NCBI GenBank assembly: GCA_946479055.1
Contig: CAMLEX010000013.1
Location: 1-16,999, forward strand
From: an uncultured Bacteroidota bacterium
GTDB taxonomy: Bacteria > Bacteroidota > Bacteroidia > Chitinophagales > Chitinophagaceae
DNA: 16,999 nt
Direction: 5' to 3'
How positions within the stretch are numbered: the stretch's first letter is position 1; each line of letters opens with the position of its first letter. Positions 1 to 7,646 of the stretch are shown one piece after another. Below the pieces are notes generated by a model that worked only from the letters and a program-made list of their open reading frames with translations, had not been told where the DNA came from and made no database searches. The translations under genes and the position numbers were made by a program.

Positions 1-871
1 AAAATATATACCGCCCTTTGATCTCATGGCCTTTTAGCATATACAGCATGTAAAGTGCCGCGGAAGCACCCGTTTTAAAGATCAGTTCAAAAAATTTCTT
101 TACAACAGCCCCTGTTCCTTTTTCCGATCGGACACGGATCTTTTCTTCATTGCCGGACTTTAAAAATAGTTTTTTAAAGTTGGGGAAGGACAAACGATCA
201 TTATCAATATTATGATAAAGCATAGCAGCCGGCAGATAATAAATATTATCCGATAATTTAGTTACCTGGAAAAAAATATATTTATCATCACTCCGGAAAG
301 TGAGCTGGTTATTAAAACCGCCCGCCTGTGTCAATATTGCTTTAGTGTAGGTCATATTACAGCCGGCAGGATATTTCATCGTGGTGTCAAAACGTTTGGG
401 CTCATCTCCATAATCCATCCGCCCGACAAAACCATTCAGGTATTTGCTCATCCATTTAGGCTCTTTGCTTTCAGAATATTTGGGAATTACTTTACCGCCG
501 ATACCCACTATTGTTTTATCAGCCCGCATAAATTGTAAAATACTTTCCAGGAAAACCGGCTCAGCTTCCGCATCATCATCAATATAGGTAATTATGGGAG
601 CTTTTGCTTCCTGTAATCCCCTGTTACGGGCAAAGGACAAACCCTTGTTTGATTCCAGCACATACCGGGCATTCAATTCCGGATGAGTAGCAATAAAGTT
701 TTTTGCAATGCCGGCGGTTTGATCCGTGCTATTATTATCAACTATTATTATTTCAAATTCCTTAGGCGATAAAGTTTGCTTTGCAAGGCAATTCAATGCT
801 TCGCCAATAAACTTATCACGGTTATAAGTACAAATAACAACGGATATAGCAGGTTCTTTATGTACTTGCAT
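1..871 (-). CDS. Family 2 glycosyltransferase (3' end outside window)
   Basis: This is the first ~290 residues of a GT-A fold, family 2 glycosyltransferase, which transfers a sugar from a nucleotide-sugar donor, usually on the cytoplasmic face of the membrane. The start ATG at 871-869 gives MQVHKEPAISVVICTYNRD, the classic GT2 N-terminus (first beta strand with the CTYNR nucleotide-binding turn). IIIVDNNSTD follows, then NKGLSFARNRG, then the metal-binding acidic cluster YIDDDAEAEP at about residue 100. A hydrophobic stretch near the left edge (ASAALYMLYML) could begin a C-terminal membrane segment. The gene starts 31 nt after the stop of the YfhO-like gene on the same strand, so the two are probably cotranscribed. 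Donor and acceptor cannot be told from sequence. The family call is firm; the specific role is unknown. Confidence 0.9.
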   Translation of the reverse strand, partial: MQVHKEPAISVVICTYNRDKFIGEALNCLAKQTLSPKEFEIIIVDNNSTDQTAGIAKNFIATHPELNARYVLESNKGLSFARNRGLQEAKAPIITYIDDDAEAEPVFLESILQFMRADKTIVGIGGKVIPKYSESKEPKWMSKYLNGFVGRMDYGDEPKRFDTTMKYPAGCNMTYTKAILTQAGGFNNQLTFRSDDKYIFFQVTKLSDNIYYLPAAMLYHNIDNDRLSFPNFKKLFLKSGNEEKIRVRSEKGTGAVVKKFFELIFKTGASAALYMLYMLKGHEIKGRYIF

Positions 872-902
872 AGCTGATGAATAAACGAAAGAGTTGCTGA
901 TA

Positions 903-3392
903 TCAACCCGCCTTTAATTTATTTTTCTTATTAGTTTCTCTCCAGGCCATGAACAGACCTCCCAATACAAATAAAAGAACAAAATAAGAACCGATATAAG
1001 AAGTCATTACTCCTTTGTTGTAAATCGTAGATTCAAAAATAAATTTAATGGAATGTTTTCCTGCTGGTACAGGCAAACCCCGAAGTACATAATCAGCTTT
1101 TGCATAATCAACTTTTTTATCATCAATATAGGCGTTCCAGCCGTCAGGGTAATATACCTCGCTGAATACTGCAAATTGCGGAGTGTTGCAATTGGCTGTA
1201 TACACCATCGTATCATTGTCAAACTTTGTGAGTGCTATAGTTGATGTGGAATCCCATTGCGGCTGTGTTATATGCGTTGCAAAAGATTGTTGCACAATGG
1301 CTGTGTCTTTTAAATTTGTTGTACCAATCGCCTGTATTTCCTCTACATCATCCTTTACAATTTTTACATTTTTTACAAACCAGCAATTACCATAAGCCTC
1401 CGTGTTAGGAAATACTGATTGCTGCCCGTTCTGCGGATTTTGGGCGATAATATATTTTGTATTCAGCATATTCAGCACCTGTGGGTTAGGTGCACTGTAT
1501 AAATATCTTTCAATGATATCCTGGTAAAGTCTCAGTTTAGCCGGATGATAGCCGCCGATTGCTTTGTGAAAAGCCGATACACGAAAATCGCTGGAGCTAA
1601 ATCTATCCTGTCCCGAATTGTAAACACGATAGGAAAGATCTTTGTCTGCCAGTATTTGTTCATCAATGGGTGTTTTGGTAAAGTTTTCTGCTTGCTGTTC
1701 TTCTTTGGGCTGGTAATTATCGTCGTTCAGATATTTTTTATCGATTACCATCAGGTCCACCAACGTCACTGCGGCAAGGATAGCGGCAATGGCAAATGGT
1801 TTCAAGATATTTTTAAGGTATGCCCAGATCAGGCCTATTATTAAGACGGCAAAAGCCAGTGTTCGTAACAGTTGCCCGCCAAACATAGCGCTGCGATCAG
1901 CTTTCAGACCAGTGATAGTTGTCCTGGTGATTTCATCATCGGCCCCCATACTTTTTAACCGCTCAACTAAATAGCCATCCGTTGGAGAACTATAATCCAT
2001 GGCTATATATATGATGGCAATTAAAGCAACAAGGCCACCAACTGTATAAAGTATTTTTCTAAAATTTTCTTTTAAATATTCACGGCTGTTTGGCTGAAAA
2101 AATAATTGTTGTACTGCCAGCACTGCAATTACAGGAAGCGCTAGCTGTGCCATTACAAGGGACATGGACGGCGCTCTGAATTTGTTATATAGTGGCAGGT
2201 TTTCAAAAAGGAAAATATTAAAGCCCGGAAAAAATTTCCCCCATGACATCACTATGGACAGAATGGTGGCAGCTAATAATCCCCAGCGCAAAGGATGTTT
2301 TACTATTACAAAGCCTATCAACCCCAGTAAGCAAACGATGACTCCTATATAAGCCGGGCCACTGGTACTTTCCAGGCCACCCCAGTACCTGGGCAAAGAA
2401 CTGGCAACCTGTACCGCTGAATTTTCAGGCAGGCCTTTAGCAGTTAATTTTTTTATCACATTTGAATTTTCATCCAATGGGTTGGCACTGCTGCCACCAA
2501 AAGCATTTGGCATGAGCATTACCAGCGGTTCTGACTTTGTAAAACTATATTGAAAAGCATAGGACGTATCTAAACCGGTTGTTTTTTCAGATTGTACTTT
2601 ATCGCCATCAATTGAAATGCTTTTTCCTCCGCGGATAGTTGACTTTGCATATTCTTTACCGATAAGAAAAGGAAGCGAAACAGTAGCAATTCCAACAAGT
2701 GCAGAGATGGCTGTAACCCCAAAAGCGATAGCGATATGTTTCCATTCTTTTTTCTTTATCCATGCTACCAGGTAGCCAATAGTAACAAGGGCCGCTACAA
2801 GGAAAAAATAATAGTTGATCTGTGGATGATTACTACCGAGCTCCATAACAGCGCCAAGAGTAGTAACAGCCAGCCCTAACCAATATTTTTTTTCATAAAT
2901 AAGAATAAGCCCGGCCAGCAATAAAGGCATATAAGCAATGCTTAGCAGTTTTGTCATATGTCCGGCACTTAGAATTACCGGGTTGTAAGTAGAAAATGCA
3001 TAGGCTAAGGCCCCCAAAATACCTACCACCGGTTTTAATCCTAAAGACAGGCTAAGAATATAAAAACAAATACAGGCGATAAAAAAATAATGAATAGGAT
3101 CAGGTAATCCTAACGAAAGGATTTTGGTGAAATCCGGCAAAACACTTTTTCCTCCCAATTGTATCTGGTAGTTGGGCATGCCACTAAAAACATTGGAATT
3201 CCATAATGGGAAATGACCATGTTTCTCTTTATAGTCAAAAGAATTTTGCGCAATTCCCTTCCAGCCCAGTACATCATGCTGGTTCAGTACATTTCCTTCC
3301 AGTACCGGTTTACAGAACAATACAGAAACGATTAAAAAAATAAGGATAGCGACAACATGCGGAAGTAATTTTTTTACCAGGCCGTTTTTCAT
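903..3392 (-). CDS. YfhO-family polytopic membrane protein (putative GT-C glycosyltransferase)
   Basis: An 829-residue integral membrane protein with a dozen or more hydrophobic segments. The first spans residues ~10-28 and is followed by a loop with an acidic residue (LNQHDVLGWKG, D40), the place where GT-C enzymes keep a catalytic acid. The C-terminal soluble part has the family hallmark: YYPDGWNAYIDD (~748-758) followed by LPVPAGKHSIKF (~774-785), then a last membrane helix near 797-817. This matches the YfhO family, whose characterised Gram-positive members decorate lipoteichoic acid using polyprenyl-phosphate sugars. Bacteroidota lack that polymer, so the acceptor here would differ and is unknown. 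The start ATG at 3392-3390 is followed by a basic stretch and TM1, as expected. The gene precedes the GT2 gene with a 31-nt gap. Family assignment is likely; enzymatic activity is inferred. Confidence 0.82.
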   Translation of the reverse strand: MKNGLVKKLLPHVVAILIFLIVSVLFCKPVLEGNVLNQHDVLGWKGIAQNSFDYKEKHGHFPLWNSNVFSGMPNYQIQLGGKSVLPDFTKILSLGLPDPIHYFFIACICFYILSLSLGLKPVVGILGALAYAFSTYNPVILSAGHMTKLLSIAYMPLLLAGLILIYEKKYWLGLAVTTLGAVMELGSNHPQINYYFFLVAALVTIGYLVAWIKKKEWKHIAIAFGVTAISALVGIATVSLPFLIGKEYAKSTIRGGKSISIDGDKVQSEKTTGLDTSYAFQYSFTKSEPLVMLMPNAFGGSSANPLDENSNVIKKLTAKGLPENSAVQVASSLPRYWGGLESTSGPAYIGVIVCLLGLIGFVIVKHPLRWGLLAATILSIVMSWGKFFPGFNIFLFENLPLYNKFRAPSMSLVMAQLALPVIAVLAVQQLFFQPNSREYLKENFRKILYTVGGLVALIAIIYIAMDYSSPTDGYLVERLKSMGADDEITRTTITGLKADRSAMFGGQLLRTLAFAVLIIGLIWAYLKNILKPFAIAAILAAVTLVDLMVIDKKYLNDDNYQPKEEQQAENFTKTPIDEQILADKDLSYRVYNSGQDRFSSSDFRVSAFHKAIGGYHPAKLRLYQDIIERYLYSAPNPQVLNMLNTKYIIAQNPQNGQQSVFPNTEAYGNCWFVKNVKIVKDDVEEIQAIGTTNLKDTAIVQQSFATHITQPQWDSTSTIALTKFDNDTMVYTANCNTPQFAVFSEVYYPDGWNAYIDDKKVDYAKADYVLRGLPVPAGKHSIKFIFESTIYNKGVMTSYIGSYFVLLFVLGGLFMAWRETNKKNKLKAG

Positions 3393-3485
3393 TAGTTTTT
3401 ATTTTAATAGAAAGCTACTGCGGATAGAACCTTGATTTTCACTTTCAAGCTGACAAAATAATGCTATTTTAGACGAAAATCGTTG

Positions 3486-3794
3486 ATGCGCTGGTTATTA
3501 TTTTTGTCAAGGTTGGCTTTTATCTGCGGTATCTTTTTATTGCTGTCTTTCTCACTGCTGATAAGGGATTGGACAAAAGACGATGCCATCACTTCCACGA
3601 TCATTACCCTCGGGTACATCATGGGCCTGGTGATATTGCCCTTCGTCAACATCAGTTATCTTGTTGTACTTTTTGTGAAAAGAAGGATCAGTGTTTACGT
3701 TCCGCTATGGCTGGTAGTCGCCAACATACTTTTTCTATTTATTCTTATATTTTATATTTTTTATCTGAATGATCCATACTATCATCAAAAATAA
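3486..3794 (+). CDS. Small membrane protein of unknown function
   Basis: A 102-residue, strongly hydrophobic protein. Three or four membrane segments can be seen: one at the N-terminus (LLFLSRLAFICGIFLLLSF), one after a short polar loop (RDWTKDDAI), and one or two in the C-terminal half (PLWLVVANILFLFILIFYIF). I do not recognise the family. I chose the ATG at 3486; a TTG directly before it (3483) is in frame and would add one residue. The last 26 nt overlap the start of the transporter gene in another frame, which suggests translational coupling and makes the ORF more likely to be real. Nothing in the sequence indicates a function. Confidence 0.6.
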   Translation: MRWLLFLSRLAFICGIFLLLSFSLLIRDWTKDDAITSTIITLGYIMGLVILPFVNISYLVVLFVKRRISVYVPLWLVVANILFLFILIFYIFYLNDPYYHQK

Positions 3795-4566
3795 ACCCAC
3801 ACGTTTATTTCTTATACTGGCGGGATTTTTTATTACCAATGCATTGATCGCAGAGTTTATCGGCGTGAAAATATTTTCGCTGGAATCTACATTGGGATGG
3901 AAGCCTGCTGCAATCAATTTATTTGGCAATAAGTATTCGTTTAATCTTACCTGCGGTGTTTTGTTGTGGCCGGTTGTGTTTGTAATGACGGATATCATCA
4001 ATGAATATTATGGAACAAAAGGTGTAAAGTTCTTAAGCTGGCTCACCATCGGATTGATAGCCTTTGGGTTTATGATGGTGTTTGGCGCTATTCAAACCGC
4101 TCCTAATGAGTGGTGGATTGGCAGTAAAAAGGAAGCGGGTATAGAAAATATGAATACTGCTTACAATGGAATATTCGGGCAGGGCCTTGGAATCATCATC
4201 GCATCAATGACCGCTTTTTTGGTAGCCCAGTTAGTAGATGTTCTTGTTTTTCATAAAATAAAAAAACTAACGGGAGAGAGAAAGATCTGGCTGAGAGCTA
4301 CCGGGTCAACGGTAGTTTCACAATTAATAGACAGCTTTATTGTTTTGTTGATCGCTTTTTATTTTTATCCTAAGTGGGTACCAGGCCAGGGAACACCATG
4401 GCCCTTTGACCAGATCATCGCTATCTGTATTGTCAATTATATTTATAAATTCAGTATGGCGATATTGCTAACCCCCGTCATCTATCTTGTTCATGCCAGG
4501 ATAGAAAAATACCTCGGACCTGTACAATCTGCTGAAATGAAACGGGCAGCTATGCGGGATGAGTAG
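3769..4566 (+). CDS. yhhQ: Queuosine precursor transporter, YhhQ/DUF165 family
   Basis: A 265-residue inner-membrane protein with about six membrane helices, the usual size of the YhhQ (DUF165, Vut_1) family. Characterised members import queuosine precursors (preQ0/preQ1 or queuine) used to modify the wobble base of GUN-anticodon tRNAs. Family features seen: VMTDIINEYYGTKGVKF (~residues 67-83), the central VAQLVDVLVFHKIKKLTG, and RATGSTVVSQLIDSFIVLL in the penultimate part. The start ATG at 3769 lies inside the end of the small membrane ORF, giving a 26-nt overlap. The C-terminus is a short polar tail. The next gene downstream is convergent, so transcription ends in the 4567-4750 interval, but I see no clear terminator there. 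Substrate preference among the precursors cannot be read from sequence. Confidence 0.88.
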   Translation: MIHTIIKNKPTRLFLILAGFFITNALIAEFIGVKIFSLESTLGWKPAAINLFGNKYSFNLTCGVLLWPVVFVMTDIINEYYGTKGVKFLSWLTIGLIAFGFMMVFGAIQTAPNEWWIGSKKEAGIENMNTAYNGIFGQGLGIIIASMTAFLVAQLVDVLVFHKIKKLTGERKIWLRATGSTVVSQLIDSFIVLLIAFYFYPKWVPGQGTPWPFDQIIAICIVNYIYKFSMAILLTPVIYLVHARIEKYLGPVQSAEMKRAAMRDE

Positions 4567-4585
4567 CAAAATTGGGGTCTAAAAT

Positions 4586-4686
4586 TTCTTAGCGGACTCT
4601 TTGCGAAAAAATTTTGTATTTTCTTAGCGGTTAATCTTTTTACCGCAAAGGAGAACGCAAGGAAAAAACGCAAAGGGCACAAAGGC
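4586..4686. repeat. Short direct and inverted repeats between convergent genes
   Basis: The 184-nt gap between convergent genes holds a cluster of short repeats. The 10-mer TTCTTAGCGG occurs at 4586-4595 and 4621-4630. A run of degenerate GCAAAGG units (CCGCAAAGG, CGCAAGG, CGCAAAGG, CACAAAGG) follows at 4642-4685, and the opposite-strand form (CTTTGCG) sits at 4598-4605. GCGGT at 4627-4631 and ACCGC at 4642-4646 can pair as a small hairpin. This resembles intergenic repeats common in Bacteroidota genomes. A transcription-ending role is possible but not shown. Confidence 0.5.
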
Positions 4687-4750
4687 TTCGACATGGGCAA
4701 GTCTAATGGAAATTTAACTCATCACTTCAAAACAAGAATTAGCCCAAACC

Positions 4751-5218
4751 TTATAGGTTTTGCTGTTTGACCAGTTTGGCCACCACTTTATCTATAGGCA
4801 ATGTCACACTTTCTTCTGAAAACTCATGCCAGTCAACAAAGCGGAATGTTTCTGTTTCGCCGGTGTCATTATAAACCGCCATTTGTCTTTCATCAAAATC
4901 AAATAACTTATTTCGTAAAGGTGCTTTTATTTCTTCCAATGCATTTGCCAGGTAATAAATAGAGATGATCTGCTGGTCAGGTCTAAATGCCGACATCTGG
5001 AAAAAATCTGTTGTATACAGATGGTCGCTTACTTCAACATTGAGATCCATTTCTTCTTTGAATTCCCTTTTCAGGCAATCCCTTGTTCCCTCGCCGAATT
5101 CGAGGCCGCCACCCGGAAATTTGGTATAGTAATTCCCCCGGATATATTCATCACTTACCAGTACCTGCTTTTTTTCGTTGATAAGAATACCGTAAACTCT
5201 CAGGCTTAATTTGTTCAT
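4751..5218 (-). CDS. Nudix hydrolase
   Basis: A 155-residue Nudix-fold hydrolase, which cleaves a nucleoside diphosphate linked to another moiety using Mg2+ or Mn2+. The Nudix box is at residues 37-59: G37, E43, R51-E52, then E55-E56, which fits G-x5-E-x7-REUxEExGU except that the usual Gly near the end is Asp58. All catalytic Glu and Arg positions are present. The N-terminal strand reads LRVYGILINEKKQVLVSDE, and P35-GGG precedes the box, as in many small housekeeping Nudix proteins. Start is the ATG at 5218-5216, 27 nt after the corA stop on the same strand, so it is probably the second gene of a corA operon. The substrate cannot be predicted. Confidence 0.88.
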   Translation of the reverse strand: MNKLSLRVYGILINEKKQVLVSDEYIRGNYYTKFPGGGLEFGEGTRDCLKREFKEEMDLNVEVSDHLYTTDFFQMSAFRPDQQIISIYYLANALEEIKAPLRNKLFDFDERQMAVYNDTGETETFRFVDWHEFSEESVTLPIDKVVAKLVKQQNL

Positions 5219-5245
5219 ATTGAAATTTAAAATGCGTTAAGGGTT

Positions 5246-6184
5246 CTAAAATATTTTTTTGCGGAGAAAAAGCCAACCGATTGTCAACGCAATAACAACA
5301 GACAGAAATACAACTATATAAAATGCATACGGCGAATGTTCAAAACCGCTGGGCACATTCATACCAAACAGGCTTGAAATTAATACCGGGAAGGTCAGTA
5401 CAATCGTGATGACAGCAAGACGTTTCAAAACCTGGTTCTGATTATTAGCGATGATGCTGGCAAAAGCATCCAGCGTACTGGTCAGCATGTTGGCATATAT
5501 ATTTGCCATTTCAAGCGCCTGGGAATTGTCAACGATCAGGTCAGCCAGAAATTCCTTTTCATCTTCATTCAATCCCAGGAAATTGGTCCGCTCCAGTTTT
5601 ATAAAGAGCAATTCATTGGAGCGAAGCGCTGTCACAAAATAAGTAAGGCTTTTTTGTATCCGCATCAGTTGCAGCAGGTGTTCATTCTGGCTGGCATCAT
5701 ACAATTTTTGTTCAAGAATATTCCGGCGTTGATTGATCTCTTTCAGGTGCTCCAGGAAATTCTGAACGATCTTTTCAAAAACCTTCAGCACTATCATATT
5801 TCGTTTATCCGAATCACGGTTTTGAAAAGTAGTCAGGAATTTTTTTATAGCCGAATTTTCAAATGAATTAACGGTTACGGTATGGTTGTGGGTAAGAATG
5901 ATGCAGATCGGAATAGTTATATAATAGGCATCACTCTCATTGAAAGAATTATTTTCGGTGGGTGTCTTAATAACAATCAGCCTTACATTATCCTCTTTTT
6001 CAAAGCGGCTTCTTTCATCAATATCCAGTGAGTCCGTCAAAAAATCGATCGGGATCTCCAGGTGTTCCGACAATTCAGAGAATTCCTCCTGTTTCAATGG
6101 TGGCAATACATTAATCCATGATCCGTCTTCCGGTTTGTCTATTTCAACCGTCCGGTGATTAATATTTTTAAAATATTGTATCAT
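5246..6184 (-). CDS. corA: CorA-family magnesium/divalent cation transporter
   Basis: A 312-residue CorA-type channel, which works as a membrane pentamer for passive Mg2+ (or Co2+/Ni2+) uptake. A long cytoplasmic N-terminal domain with acidic and helical segments (e.g. QNFLEHLKEINQRRNILEQK, a stalk helix) is followed by two C-terminal membrane helices. The signature GMN is at residues 274-276 in the context SLFGMNVPSGF, just after the first helix. The loop after it is GFEHSPYAFY, and the protein ends in a basic tail (LRKKIF). The start ATG at 6184-6182 lies close behind a TACCTTTG promoter-like element (6200-6193), so the transcript would have little or no leader. The Nudix gene follows 27 nt downstream. 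Family is certain; ion preference is not. Confidence 0.93.
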   Translation of the reverse strand: MIQYFKNINHRTVEIDKPEDGSWINVLPPLKQEEFSELSEHLEIPIDFLTDSLDIDERSRFEKEDNVRLIVIKTPTENNSFNESDAYYITIPICIILTHNHTVTVNSFENSAIKKFLTTFQNRDSDKRNMIVLKVFEKIVQNFLEHLKEINQRRNILEQKLYDASQNEHLLQLMRIQKSLTYFVTALRSNELLFIKLERTNFLGLNEDEKEFLADLIVDNSQALEMANIYANMLTSTLDAFASIIANNQNQVLKRLAVITIVLTFPVLISSLFGMNVPSGFEHSPYAFYIVVFLSVVIALTIGWLFLRKKIF

Positions 6185-6192
6185 AAGAGCCG

Positions 6193-6200
6193 CAAAGGTA
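6193..6200 (-). promoter_or_regulatory. Bacteroidota -7 element TACCTTTG upstream of corA
   Basis: Read on the minus strand, TACCTTTG fits the TAnnTTTG -7 consensus exactly and is followed by CGGC and then the corA ATG 8 nt later. No good TTTG -33 element is visible at the right spacing, where the sequence runs into the heptamer tract region. A start this close would make the mRNA nearly leaderless. This is a motif match only. Confidence 0.45.
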
Positions 6201-6241
6201 ATAGGAAAGTTGGGAATAGTGAGGAGGGAGTGGGGAGTGGA

Positions 6242-6304
6242 GAAGTGAAAAGTGAAAAGTGAGAAAAGTGAAGTGAGAAGTGAGAGGTGAAAAGTGAGAA
6301 GTGA
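6242..6304. repeat. Heptamer tandem repeat (RAAGTGA), nine units
   Basis: Nine 7-nt periods (63 nt) of the form GAAGTGA / AAAGTGA / GAGGTGA, with one pair of units split 9+5. A looser GTGG/GAGG-rich stretch at 6217-6241 precedes it. The tract lies 58-120 nt upstream of the corA start, in the gap between the DinB-like gene and corA. Confidence 0.85.
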
Positions 6305-6327
6305 AAAAGCAACTAGTGATCTTCAAC

Positions 6328-6398
6328 CAATAACCAGTAACGAGTAACAAGCAACGAGCAACGAGAAACGAGTAACGAAAAAACGAGAAACGGCAAAC
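6328..6398. repeat. Heptamer tandem repeat (GAGTAAC-type), ten units
   Basis: Ten consecutive units ending in AAC: CAATAAC, CAGTAAC, GAGTAAC, AAGCAAC, GAGCAAC, GAGAAAC, GAGTAAC, GAAAAAAC (8 nt), GAGAAAC, GGCAAAC. The period is the same as in the neighbouring GTGA tract but the unit is different. It begins 23 nt after that tract and stops 16 nt before the stop codon of the DinB-like gene. Confidence 0.85.
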
Positions 6399-6414
6399 TA
6401 GCAGCAGAAAGAGG

Positions 6415-6960
6415 CTAAGTACTAATTATATCATCATGTAAACGTTCTTTAATAATCTCCAGGTGGTGGCGGGTATGATAAATAGTAAAGTAACATAATT
6501 CCCTCAAGGTTATTTTTCCTAAAAGAGGGTGGGGAGCCAGGTATTGATCCAATTGAGCATTGGTCCATTTTTTAGCAACACAATCGCTAAGCTGTTTCAT
6601 TGATTTTGAAAAAGCATCCAGTATGTTTTCATTGCCAACCTGCGGAGAAATGATTGCCGGTATATAACGGCCGCTTGCTTTTCCTCCCTGTTGCAATTTT
6701 GTTTTGTATTTATTGGTCAGTTCATTGAAGTTGCGGGAAAGCCGGTTCGGTTTGCCGATATACAACAGAAGAATAAATTTCGGCAATATAAAAGCCAGCC
6801 TTGTAGTATTAGCTGATAGGGTAAGGTGTTTTACATTTTGAGCAACCGACCACTTGCCTGCTGGTTGACGAAAGAATGAATCCGCATCAATGCAGCGGCA
6901 AAAGCCAGAAAATTCTTCCTCAGCTAATTGCAATTGTTTGATGATTTCTTCTTTTGACAA
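6415..6960 (-). CDS. DinB-like (DinB_2 superfamily) protein
   Basis: A 181-residue protein of the DinB/YfiT-like four-helix-bundle superfamily, whose members bind a divalent metal through three histidines; some act as thiol-dependent S-transferases. Visible signs: GKWSVAQNVKHLTLS, with H45 at the end of the second helix, and YHTRHHLEIIKERL near the C-terminus, with H162 and H165/H166 supplying the other ligands. The start must be TTG at 6960-6958. A TAA lies in frame 9 nt upstream, and no in-frame ATG exists before the conserved N-terminal region, so an ATG start would remove most of the fold. It is separated from corA by the heptamer repeat tracts. The biochemical role is unknown. Confidence 0.8.
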   Translation of the reverse strand: MSKEEIIKQLQLAEEEFSGFCRCIDADSFFRQPAGKWSVAQNVKHLTLSANTTRLAFILPKFILLLYIGKPNRLSRNFNELTNKYKTKLQQGGKASGRYIPAIISPQVGNENILDAFSKSMKQLSDCVAKKWTNAQLDQYLAPHPLLGKITLRELCYFTIYHTRHHLEIIKERLHDDIIST

Positions 6961-7013
6961 TTTATTTTATTTTAAAAGTTCTTCAATCAAAGAAAAACTT
7001 CCTGCGCCTACTT

Positions 7014-7374
7014 GTCATTACTTCAAGCCACCAACCAAATTTCGACCTTTTTGTGTTTCTGATATCGTTTCGATAGCTATGGGGATTTTCCCTTGCAAAA
7101 AAATAAATCCATTGATCAAGCTTTTATGGCAAAGACATCTTCAGCGCCTCTTTTTCGCTTACTATAAAACTCTTATTACTATAAACACTCTCAGCGAAAA
7201 AGCAGCGCCTCCCGTTGCTCCGCACAGCACGACAAAGGTTCTTCGTCCTTCCACGTCGATTAGGTAAACGACTTTCAAACCATCGGAGTCCATGTGCGTT
7301 GGCCCGCCCCGATAGCTATCGGGGCTTGACTTTTTTTCTTATCTTTTTTGCGTCAAGGCAAAAAAGTAAATAGA
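7014..7374. repeat. Mosaic intergenic repeat, copy A
   Basis: This covers most of the 686-nt gene-free stretch 6961-7646. Modules in order: M1 (7014-7060, ...AAATTTCGACCTTT...); M2 (7071-7118, ATAGCTAT...TAAATCCATTGATCAA); M4 (7142-7230, a large stem-loop); M5 (7231-7300, TAAACGACTTTCAA...GTGCGTTGGCCC); M6 (7325-7374, CTTGAC...GTCAAG hairpin with T-rich loop). The M4 stem pairs 7144-7159 with 7193-7208 at 14 of 16 positions. A perfect 18-bp palindrome sits at 7307-7324. Copies B and C share these modules in other combinations. The remaining ends, 6961-7013 and 7375-7646, hold no gene I can support; the small ORFs there have no recognisable product. Confidence 0.85.
7307..7324. repeat. Perfect 18-bp palindrome CCCCGATAGCTATCGGGG
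   Basis: A perfect palindrome within copy A. Its core, ATAGCTAT, recurs at 7073-7080 (with GGGG after it) and, as TATAGCTATCGG, near 9073-9084 in copy C, so it belongs to the repeat family. Confidence 0.8.
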
Positions 7375-7646
7375 AGAAAAATAATAATCTTAACTTTTTT
7401 GTTTCTCCTGATCTTACCGAAGGATCAGTCAAGAAAAAAAGAAAGTATCTCAAAACAAAAATCGTCGTTTTCACTTTATACACCGTGAGAAAACCAATCG
7501 AACACATTTAAAATTATCGCATCCCTAAACCCACCCATTGAGTTTTTTTATAGCAAATCGCATAGAGAGGGACGCAGACTCTGACAATTGCTGGTGATAA
7601 AGCTACTTCGACTTCATCGACAAATGCACCCAGTCAATCGCCATGA

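Noticed and set aside
6168..6350. 60-codon minus-strand ORF through the GTGA heptamers
   Set aside because: Its translation is a Ser/Phe/Thr/His low-complexity string produced by the repeat, and it overlaps the corA start out of frame.
6242..6398. CRISPR-like array
   Set aside because: The units are 7 nt with no spacers, so these are simple tandem repeats; no cas genes are present.
6890..7267. 125-codon plus-strand ORF across the DinB start and repeat copy A
   Set aside because: It overlaps the DinB-like gene antisense and then reads through the dispersed repeat; composition is that of non-coding repeat DNA.
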